Assembly (NCBI GenBank): GCA_046154525.1
Contig: JBJXDS010000284.1
Coordinates: forward strand, 1-12,405
DNA length: 12,405 nucleotides
Reading direction: 5' to 3'
Origin: JABWCE01 sp046154525
GTDB taxonomy: Bacteria > Bacteroidota > Bacteroidia > NS11-12g > UBA9320
Shown here in pieces: positions 1 through 6,372 of this stretch (positions are counted from its first letter, which is position 1; each line of letters opens with the position of its first letter). Under the pieces are notes generated by a model. That model did no database searches and was not told the origin of the DNA. It saw only the letters and a list, made by a program, of their open reading frames with translations. A program made the translations under genes and the position numbers.

Positions 1-1044
1 GTTTTAAATAAAAACAAACGCAGTTTTACAGCAACACTGGTTGGCTCACATGCTTCATCCGATTTGGCTTTATTAAAAATAGAAGCTGAAAATTTGCCAT
101 TCATCCAATTTGCCAATTCCGACCAACTGAAAATTGGCGAATGGGTAGTGGCTGTTGGTAATCCCTTTAACTTAACATCAACCGTTACAGCAGGAATTGT
201 AAGTGCAAAAGGAAGAAACATAAGCATCGTTAGCGACCAATTCCCCATTGAATCGTTTATACAAACCGATGCGGCTATTAATCCAGGAAATAGTGGGGGA
301 GCATTAGTGGATTTGGATGGAAATTTGGTAGGGATAAATACGGCTATTGCATCTAAAACAGGTTCGTATATAGGTTATGGCTTTGCCATTCCTTCTAAAA
401 TTGTGGCCAAAATTATTAAAGATTTAAAAGAATACGGTTCAGTTCAACGGGCCTTTACCGGTTTAACTGTTGAAGACATTGAAGGCAAATTGGCCGATAA
501 ATACAAAGACCAGGAAATTGGGGTGTATGTCAACTCGGTTTCCGAAAGTTGCCCCGATGCCATGAAATACATTGAAGCTTCTGATATTATTTTAAAAATT
601 AATGGCCATGAAATTGAAAACAAATCAGTGTTTGATGAGCAAATGGCTTACTACCGGCCAGGCGATAAAATTACAATCACTTTGCTTCGCGATGGAAAAC
701 AATTAGAAAAAACTATTGAACTTGTGAATGAAGATGGTGGTACATCTGTCTATAAGCGTCTGCTATTAAAATCGGAAGATTTGGGTGCTGATTTTGAACC
801 CATAACCAGGGTAGAGAAAGACCTTTATAAAATTACCTCAGGTATAAAAGTAGTTTCAGTAAGGCAAGGCCGTATTGCCCAAATGGGTTTTGGAGAAGGT
901 TATATAATTGTATCGGTAAACCAAAAGAAAGACAAAACGGCTGAAGAAATGATTAGCATTTTAGAAAATTCAAAAGGCCGTGTAATTATAGAAGCCGTAT
1001 CGCCTGATGGGCAAAAGGGGGTGACACAGTTTTATTTTTATTAG
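1..1044 (+). CDS. HtrA/DegP-family periplasmic serine protease, 5'-truncated by the window edge
   Basis: The frame is open from base 1, so the gene begins outside the window; a TTG at 64 is only an internal Leu codon. The 347 visible residues hold the later part of a trypsin-like S1C protease. Asp21, in SSDLALLKIE, is the expected catalytic Asp. Ser98, in the motif INPGNSGGALVD, is the nucleophile. The catalytic His and signal peptide would lie upstream. Two PDZ domains follow: one at about residues 150-240 (ending near RDGKQLEKTIEL) and a more divergent one at about 255-345. HtrA proteases degrade or refold damaged periplasmic and outer-membrane proteins, with PDZ domains sensing exposed C-termini. 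Full-length relatives have roughly 450-500 residues, so about a quarter is missing. The stop TAG at 1042-1044 is followed by an unusual inverted array. Family assignment is secure; the exact paralogue (degP, degQ or degS type) cannot be decided. Confidence 0.93.
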   Translation, partial: VLNKNKRSFTATLVGSHASSDLALLKIEAENLPFIQFANSDQLKIGEWVVAVGNPFNLTSTVTAGIVSAKGRNISIVSDQFPIESFIQTDAAINPGNSGGALVDLDGNLVGINTAIASKTGSYIGYGFAIPSKIVAKIIKDLKEYGSVQRAFTGLTVEDIEGKLADKYKDQEIGVYVNSVSESCPDAMKYIEASDIILKINGHEIENKSVFDEQMAYYRPGDKITITLLRDGKQLEKTIELVNEDGGTSVYKRLLLKSEDLGADFEPITRVEKDLYKITSGIKVVSVRQGRIAQMGFGEGYIIVSVNQKKDKTAEEMISILENSKGRVIIEAVSPDGQKGVTQFYFY

Positions 1045-1052
1045 ATGGGTTG

Positions 1053-1127
1053 TTGCCACTAAAACACGAAAGCACAAAATTTCACTAAGATTTTGTGTTC
1101 TTTAGTGTTTTAGAGATTTTGTGGCAA
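1053..1127. repeat. Symmetric inverted array of eight degenerate heptamers (possible hairpin)
   Basis: Nine bases after the htrA-like stop lies a 75-bp palindromic structure. It is bounded by TTGC (1053-1056) and GCAA (1124-1127). The left half has four CACnAAr heptamers starting at 1057, 1065, 1073 and 1083. The right half has four reverse-oriented units (three read yTTnGTG, one TTTAGAG) starting at 1091, 1101, 1109 and 1117. The start-to-start steps are 8, 8, 10, 8, 10, 8, 8, so all units mirror around position 1090. Arms pair with one or two mismatches per unit, so a transcript could fold into a long imperfect hairpin. It may act as a terminator for the upstream gene, be a dispersed repeat of the genome, or bind a protein. 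There is no T-tract directly after it, so a classical intrinsic terminator is not clear. Confidence 0.7.
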
Positions 1128-1140
1128 AACTTTTGAATAA

Positions 1141-1174
1141 TTTGTTAATCTGATAACTTAACAGGCTAACTTCG
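1141..1174 (+). promoter_or_regulatory. Putative Bacteroidetes-type promoter of uvrA
   Basis: TAACTTCG at 1167-1174 matches the Bacteroidetes -7 consensus TAnnTTTG at all but one fixed position. TTTG at 1141-1144 could serve as the -33 element, with a 22-bp spacer that is slightly longer than usual. Transcription would start near 1177, giving a leader of about 20 bases before the TTG start at 1199. The assignment is by consensus match only. Confidence 0.4.
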
Positions 1175-1198
1175 CACCTCATTTTTAAAAAATCATAA

Positions 1199-4015
1199 TT
1201 GACCCCCAAAGAAAAATTTATCGAAATAAAAGGAGCCCGGCTTCATAATCTTAAAAATATTGATATCAATATTCCGCGAAATAAGCTGGTAGTGGTTACC
1301 GGTGTATCGGGTTCCGGCAAATCATCGTTGGTTTTTGATACCTTGTTTGCCGAAGGCCAAAGAAGATATGTGGAAAGTTTATCTTCTTATGCCCGTCAGT
1401 TTTTGGGCAAACTGGAAAAACCGGAGGTGGATTATATCAAAGGACTTTCGCCATCCATTGCCATTGAGCAAAAAGTAAATACCCGAAATCCACGAAGCAC
1501 CGTAGCAACCAGTACCGAGATTTATGAATATTTAAAACTTTTGTTTGCCCGTGCTGGCCACACCATTAGCCCGGTAAGTGGCAAGGAAGTAAAATGTTTT
1601 GAAGTGAAAGATGTAGTTAATTTTTTAATAGAACAACCCGAAGGCATTCAACTTTACATCTGTGTAAAACTGCAGGACGATAAAAAAGCCGAAGAAAAAA
1701 TAAAAGTTTTAATGCTAAACGGATTTACCCGGCTTTGGCATAACGACGGTTTAGTAAAAATTGAAGATATATTACAAGAGAAAAAAATAAGCCTTAAAAA
1801 TTCCTTTTTAATAATTGACCGCCTTGTAAAAGACAATACTGATACCTCGCAGGACAGCCGCATGGCCGATTCGGTGCAAACGGCTTTTTATGAAGGCATG
1901 GGTGAAATAAGCATTTTGGTAAGGGAAGATGACAAGGATACCTGGCACAATTTCTCCAACAAATTTGAACAAGACGGAATAAAATTTGAGAAACCTACTG
2001 TAAATCTTTTAAGTTTTAATAATCCTTATGGAGCTTGCAAACGCTGCGAAGGTTTTGGAACTGTGATAGGTGTGGATGAGGATTTGGTAATCCCTGATAA
2101 AAATATGTCGGTATTTGAAGGGGCTGTAGCTCCCTGGCGAAGCGAAGGTATGAGTGAGTGGAAGGAAACCTTTATCGCGGTTACCAACAAACTGGATTTC
2201 CCGATTCACCGCTCCTATTATTTATTGACTGAGGCTGAGAAAGACCTATTGTGGCAAGGCAAAGGGCATATTTTGGGTCTCAATAATTTCTTCAAATACA
2301 TTGAAGAACAATCGTATAAAATCCAGTACCGGGTTATGCTTTCTAAGTACAGGGGGAAAACCCTGTGCCCGGAGTGTCGAGGTGTTAGGCTGCGAAAAGA
2401 TGCCGAATTCATCAAACTTTTACATACAAATAAGTTAAGTCCTGAATTCAAATTCAGGGATAAACATGCCTCCATCAGTGATATTTTATTATTGCCTGTA
2501 GAAAATGCTTATAATTATTTTGATTCGTTAAAACTGGAAGACAATGATGAAAAAATATCGGTTCGCCTTTTAACCGAAATAAAAAATAGATTGCTTTACC
2601 TGAAAAATGTTGGCCTGGGTTATTTATCGCTTAACCGTTTAAGTAGCTCCTTAAGTGGTGGCGAATCGCAACGGATAAATTTGGCCACTTCACTTGGCAG
2701 CAGTTTGGTTGGCAGTACTTATATTTTAGACGAACCCAGCATTGGTCTTCATCCCCGCGATACCGAACGCTTAATAAGTGTTCTTCAAAATCTGAGAAAT
2801 ATGGGGAACTCGGTGGTTGTGGTAGAACACGATGAAGAAATGATGGCAGCCAGCGATCAGTTGATTGATATTGGCCCATTGGCCGGAACCCACGGAGGCC
2901 ATGTGGTTTTCCAGGGAGATTTTAAAGATATTTATACCAGTGAAAGTTTAACAGGGCAATATCTTACAGGCAAAGCCAAAATTGAAGTGCCGGCCCAACG
3001 CCGACAATGGAGTAATTATATTGAAATAAAGGGCGCCAGGTTAAATAACCTTAAAAATATTGATGTAAAGTTTCCGTTGAATATAATTACTTGTGTTACG
3101 GGGGTAAGTGGCAGTGGAAAAACATCCTTGGTCAAAGGCATTCTTTACCCCGCGTTGCAAAAAGCTATTGGAAATTACACCACCGTTAGAACCGGTGATA
3201 TTGATGGAATATCGGGTGATATAAAACAAGTGAAACTTGTGGAAATGATTGACCAAAATCCAATTGGAAAATCAACCCGTAGTAATCCTGTTACATACGT
3301 TAAAGCCTGGGATCACATCCGTGATTTGTATGCAGACCAACCCGGTTCCAAACAAAAAGGATTTAAGCCCCAACATTATTCCTTTAATATGGAAGGTGGC
3401 CGCTGCGAGCAATGCAAAGGTGAAGGAGAAGAACTGGTGGAAATGCAGTTTATGGCTGATTTGCACCTAACCTGCGAATCGTGCAAAGGCCATCGCTTTA
3501 AAGATGAAGTGCTGGAAGTGACCTATAAAACTAAGTCCATTTATGATGTATTGTGCATGACTGTGGAAGAAGCCATTAAATTTTTTGATGGCAAACCCAA
3601 TATTATTAATAAACTAAAACCCTTGTTTGACGTAGGTTTAGGGTATGTAACCCTTGGCCAAAGCAGTGCTACCCTTAGCGGTGGCGAAGCCCAACGGGTA
3701 AAGCTGGCTTCCTTTCTTTCGATGGGCAAAAACCCCGATCCTGTCCTATTTATTTTTGATGAACCCACCACCGGGCTTCACTTTAACGACATCAATAAAT
3801 TATTAGCTTCCTTTAATGCCCTGATAGCGCAAGGCCACACTATTCTTATTATTGAACACAATGTGGAAGTAATAAAATGTGCCGATTGGGTAATTGATAT
3901 TGGCCCCGATGGTGGCCAAAACGGAGGTAACCTTTTGTATGAAGGAACTCCGGAAGGATTGGTGAAATGTAAGGAGAGTTATACGGGGAGATATATAAAA
4001 GAAAAGCTCTCCTAA
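1199..4015 (+). CDS. uvrA: Excinuclease ABC subunit UvrA
   Basis: UvrA is the damage-sensing ATPase of nucleotide excision repair. As a dimer it scans DNA, loads UvrB at lesions and leaves before UvrC cuts. The 938 residues match the usual length and carry two ABC cassettes. Cassette I has Walker A GVSGSGKS at 35-42, signature LSGGE at 485-489 and Walker B ILDEP at 509-513. Cassette II has Walker A at 635-642, signature LSGGEAQ and Walker B IFDEP. The C-terminal zinc module is complete (CEQC, 19 residues, CESC). In the first half only the pairs C280/C283 and C390/C393 remain; the usual CxxC near residue 257 is replaced by acidic and polar residues. The start is TTG, directly preceded by an in-frame TAA. 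The N-terminus starting there (KFIEIKGAR) is where UvrA proteins normally begin, so TTG is well supported. The stop overlaps the convergent transporter gene by 3 bases. Confidence 0.97.
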   Translation: MTPKEKFIEIKGARLHNLKNIDINIPRNKLVVVTGVSGSGKSSLVFDTLFAEGQRRYVESLSSYARQFLGKLEKPEVDYIKGLSPSIAIEQKVNTRNPRSTVATSTEIYEYLKLLFARAGHTISPVSGKEVKCFEVKDVVNFLIEQPEGIQLYICVKLQDDKKAEEKIKVLMLNGFTRLWHNDGLVKIEDILQEKKISLKNSFLIIDRLVKDNTDTSQDSRMADSVQTAFYEGMGEISILVREDDKDTWHNFSNKFEQDGIKFEKPTVNLLSFNNPYGACKRCEGFGTVIGVDEDLVIPDKNMSVFEGAVAPWRSEGMSEWKETFIAVTNKLDFPIHRSYYLLTEAEKDLLWQGKGHILGLNNFFKYIEEQSYKIQYRVMLSKYRGKTLCPECRGVRLRKDAEFIKLLHTNKLSPEFKFRDKHASISDILLLPVENAYNYFDSLKLEDNDEKISVRLLTEIKNRLLYLKNVGLGYLSLNRLSSSLSGGESQRINLATSLGSSLVGSTYILDEPSIGLHPRDTERLISVLQNLRNMGNSVVVVEHDEEMMAASDQLIDIGPLAGTHGGHVVFQGDFKDIYTSESLTGQYLTGKAKIEVPAQRRQWSNYIEIKGARLNNLKNIDVKFPLNIITCVTGVSGSGKTSLVKGILYPALQKAIGNYTTVRTGDIDGISGDIKQVKLVEMIDQNPIGKSTRSNPVTYVKAWDHIRDLYADQPGSKQKGFKPQHYSFNMEGGRCEQCKGEGEELVEMQFMADLHLTCESCKGHRFKDEVLEVTYKTKSIYDVLCMTVEEAIKFFDGKPNIINKLKPLFDVGLGYVTLGQSSATLSGGEAQRVKLASFLSMGKNPDPVLFIFDEPTTGLHFNDINKLLASFNALIAQGHTILIIEHNVEVIKCADWVIDIGPDGGQNGGNLLYEGTPEGLVKCKESYTGRYIKEKLS

Positions 4016-5331
4016 GCGATCAATTCCTCTTTCTTCAAAGTCTCAGCATCATGCTTATTAATCCTCAACAATAACAAAAATCCTAAGGCAAACAATACAA
4101 TAAGCAATAAAATACTTTGGCGCATATCGTGGGTTATGCCTTCAATAAACCCAAACAAAAAAACCCCAATCACCAAACCTATTTTTTCGGAAACATCATA
4201 AAAACTAAAAAACGAAGCATGATCGCGGGTTTCGGGCAATAGTTTGGAAAAAGTGCTGCGGCTCATACTTTGAATACCACCCATTAAGAAACCAACAAAA
4301 GCCGCTAAAAAATAAAATTGGGTTGGCGTTTGAATTAAATATCCTCCAATACAACAAAACATCCAAACAAATACGGTCATTTTTAAAACACTGATGTTTC
4401 CAATCCTTTTAGAAAGGCGGCTCATAACAATGGCCCCTACCGCCGCCACCAATTGAATAATTATGACCGAAACGATTAAACCTGACTTATCGCCCGGAGG
4501 AAAAATTTCCTTATTGGCATACGGAACGGCCACGATTAAAACTGTTTGTACGGCGCAATTATAAACAAAATAGGAAGACAAGAATTTTTTTAAAACTGTG
4601 AGTTTTTGAACTTGTTTAAAAACTTTCATTAATTCTTTGAACCCACTGGTTAAAGGATTCCCCCCTGTTTTTCGGCTTAAAGCTTTTGGAAGCCTGTTGT
4701 AAGTTATCTGAGCAAACCCTATCCACCAAATACCAACAATTAAAAATATATGCTGAGCCTTAAAACCACTATTTTTTAAAAAAGTAAGAGCCACTAAACT
4801 TAAAACCAAAACCAAAGTGCTTCCAATATAACCCAAAGTAAAACCTTTGGCGCTTAGCTTATCATGCAAATGCGGATCGGCTATTTCGGGCAGATAGGCA
4901 TTATAAAAAACCAAACTTCCCCAAAAGCCCACACAAGCGAGCATTACAGGAAGCATACTCCATTCCAAAAAGTTTACATCAAAAAAGAAAAGACACATGC
5001 AACTAACGGCTCCCAGGTAACAAAATAATTTTAAAAAGAATTTCTTATTTCCGGTAAAATCAGCCACCCCGCTAAGCAAAGGTGCGGTAAAAACGACTAT
5101 TAAATAGGCCAAAGAAAACACATAATTATATAATTCGGTATTTGTGAACTGGTAGCCAAAAAAAGTAACGGTATCAATAAGTTTACCACTTACCTTATCT
5201 ATACTGGTAGTTACCTTCCCATAAAATATGGGAAAAATAGCGGTAGTAATAACAAGATTATACACTGAATTGGCCCAGTCGTACATAGCCCAACCTTGCA
5301 TCACCCGGGGATTATTCTTTTCGGTAGTCAT
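4012..5331 (-). CDS. UMF1-family (Atg22-like) MFS permease
   Basis: This is a 439-residue inner-membrane protein with about 12 predicted hydrophobic helices: six before and six after a basic central loop near residues 213-250. The N-terminal signature GWAMYDWANS (residues 13-22) and the later stretch MGGIQSMSRSTFSKLLP are typical of the UMF1 group of the major facilitator superfamily, related to yeast vacuolar Atg22. Substrates of the bacterial members are unknown to me; Atg22 exports amino acids from the vacuole, which is only a weak guide. A polar insert between helices 1 and 2 (about residues 40-62) carries most of the extracytoplasmic charge. The ATG at 5329-5331 begins a short polar N-terminus before the signature and is the natural start. 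The stop codon lies inside the uvrA stop region (convergent), so there is no room for an intergenic terminator. The gene is divergent from the L,D-transpeptidase pair. Confidence 0.9.
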   Translation of the reverse strand: MTTEKNNPRVMQGWAMYDWANSVYNLVITTAIFPIFYGKVTTSIDKVSGKLIDTVTFFGYQFTNTELYNYVFSLAYLIVVFTAPLLSGVADFTGNKKFFLKLFCYLGAVSCMCLFFFDVNFLEWSMLPVMLACVGFWGSLVFYNAYLPEIADPHLHDKLSAKGFTLGYIGSTLVLVLSLVALTFLKNSGFKAQHIFLIVGIWWIGFAQITYNRLPKALSRKTGGNPLTSGFKELMKVFKQVQKLTVLKKFLSSYFVYNCAVQTVLIVAVPYANKEIFPPGDKSGLIVSVIIIQLVAAVGAIVMSRLSKRIGNISVLKMTVFVWMFCCIGGYLIQTPTQFYFLAAFVGFLMGGIQSMSRSTFSKLLPETRDHASFFSFYDVSEKIGLVIGVFLFGFIEGITHDMRQSILLLIVLFALGFLLLLRINKHDAETLKKEELIA

Positions 5332-5394
5332 GTTTCAAACCAAACACTTTTTTTGAATAAATTGAATTAAATTTTTAAACACCTGAAATATTGG

Positions 5395-5422
5395 CGTTTA
5401 AAAATTGATTTTACGTTTAAAA
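5395..5422. repeat. Direct repeat CGTTTAAAA x2 in the divergent intergenic region
   Basis: The 9-mer CGTTTAAAA occurs at 5395-5403 and again at 5414-5422, on the same strand and 19 bases apart start to start (about two helical turns). It lies between the divergent permease and L,D-transpeptidase genes. Two copies on one face of the helix could bind a regulator, but the sequence is AT-rich and chance is possible. Confidence 0.3.
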
Positions 5423-5468
5423 TAATAGCTGGTCCAGTTATTGCGTTACTACAGCAATGCGTCAAAAT

Positions 5469-5499
5469 TTTGATATTCAAGTTAAAAATATTTTATTCG
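5469..5499 (+). promoter_or_regulatory. Weak candidate promoter for the L,D-transpeptidase gene cluster
   Basis: TTTG at 5469-5472 and TTTATTCG at 5492-5499 are separated by exactly 19 bases, the spacing expected between the Bacteroidetes -33 and -7 boxes. The -7 box departs from TAnnTTTG at two fixed positions. If it is real, transcription would begin near 5502. That would place the ATG at 5457 upstream of the transcript and support translation from 5514 or 5517. Confidence 0.25.
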
Positions 5500-5513
5500 C
5501 ACGTCTTAAAAAA

Positions 5514-6347
5514 ATGATGAGTAAAAAATGGTTCATAAACCAAGTTGTATCGGTGGTACTTGTATCGTTGATATTTCTTTCGTTTCAATCTACCATGACC
5601 GAAGGTTTTTCTTTTAATGACAAACCACTAGAAAAAAATGTAAATGAAAATACCTTTTTATTTAAAGGCACATCTAATACTGACGGGGCGGGAGATTCAG
5701 CTCTTAACTACTTTGAAACATCAGCGAGTGAATTATACAATTCCTTTGGGTTTCATAAATGGAACAAACTAAAATACGATGTTTTTGTAAAAGCATACAA
5801 GGGATATTTAGTAATGAAAAATGAGAGTATGCTTTCAAATAACCGTTACCTAACGGTGATGGATTTTGAGTTATCAGCCAATTTGAGGCGTATGTGGGTG
5901 CTTGATTTAGAAAAACACAGAATAGTTATTCACGATTTAGTGTCTCATGGCCGAAATACTGGAGAGGAATATGCTCATTCCTTCTCCAATAATCACGAAA
6001 CTTTTAAAAGTAGCCTCGGTTTTTATGTTACCGGAGTTAACTATATGGGCAAAAATGATTATTCTCTAAGGCTTCACGGTGTGGAGGAAGGGTTTAATGA
6101 TAATGCCTTCGACAGGGGAATAGTAATGCATGGAGCCGAATACGTTTGTAATAAATACATTTGTAATAACAAAAGGCTTGGACGCAGTCAGGGCTGCCCG
6201 GCAGTGCCTCAAAAAATAAACAAATGGCTTATAAATACCATCGAAGGTGGATCATGTTTATTTATTTATTATCCTGACAAAACCTACCTGAAAAAATCGG
6301 AAATTATTAATGCCGATATTCCTAAAGATTGCTTTAATAATATATAG
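5514..6347 (+). CDS. Murein L,D-transpeptidase catalytic domain family protein (YkuD_2 type)
   Basis: This is an exported protein with an L,D-transpeptidase-like fold of the YkuD_2 family. Counting from the longest possible start (ATG 5457), the conserved residues are His207 in LRLHGVEE, His225 in IVMHGAEY and the presumed catalytic Cys247 in GRSQGCPAVP. YkuD enzymes form a thioester on this Cys and exchange the D-amino acid of a meso-diaminopimelate-containing stem peptide. Whether this family cross-links, trims or modifies peptidoglycan is not known to me. I chose ATG 5514 (a second ATG follows at 5517). It gives a normal signal peptide: MMSKKW, a hydrophobic stretch VVSVVLVSLIFLSF, and probable cleavage soon after. 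A start at 5457 would add a 19-residue charged extension. The protein has 277 residues from 5514. It leads a co-directional run with a second L,D-transpeptidase 25 bases downstream. Confidence 0.88.
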   Translation: MMSKKWFINQVVSVVLVSLIFLSFQSTMTEGFSFNDKPLEKNVNENTFLFKGTSNTDGAGDSALNYFETSASELYNSFGFHKWNKLKYDVFVKAYKGYLVMKNESMLSNNRYLTVMDFELSANLRRMWVLDLEKHRIVIHDLVSHGRNTGEEYAHSFSNNHETFKSSLGFYVTGVNYMGKNDYSLRLHGVEEGFNDNAFDRGIVMHGAEYVCNKYICNNKRLGRSQGCPAVPQKINKWLINTIEGGSCLFIYYPDKTYLKKSEIINADIPKDCFNNI

Positions 6348-6354
6348 GATGCAT

Positions 6355-6362
6355 TAAATTTG
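6355..6362 (+). promoter_or_regulatory. Perfect -7 box (TAAATTTG) just upstream of the second L,D-transpeptidase
   Basis: TAAATTTG matches the Bacteroidetes TAnnTTTG consensus at every fixed position and lies in the 25-base gap between the two L,D-transpeptidase genes. A possible -33 box ATTG at 6328-6331 is 23 bases upstream, which is long; TTTA at 6333-6336 has better spacing but a poorer match. Transcription would begin near 6365, leaving a leader of under 10 bases before the TTG start. It could let the second gene be transcribed on its own. Confidence 0.45.
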
Positions 6363-6372
6363 CTTCCTATAA

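Noticed and set aside
3249..3470. Plus- and minus-strand frames inside uvrA around the second zinc module
   Set aside because: They lie wholly within the uvrA coding sequence in other frames and encode nothing recognisable.
5457..5513. ATG 5457 as the start of the first L,D-transpeptidase gene
   Set aside because: It adds 19 charged residues before a clear signal peptide and lies at the edge of a possible promoter; not excluded, but 5514 or 5517 is the better choice.
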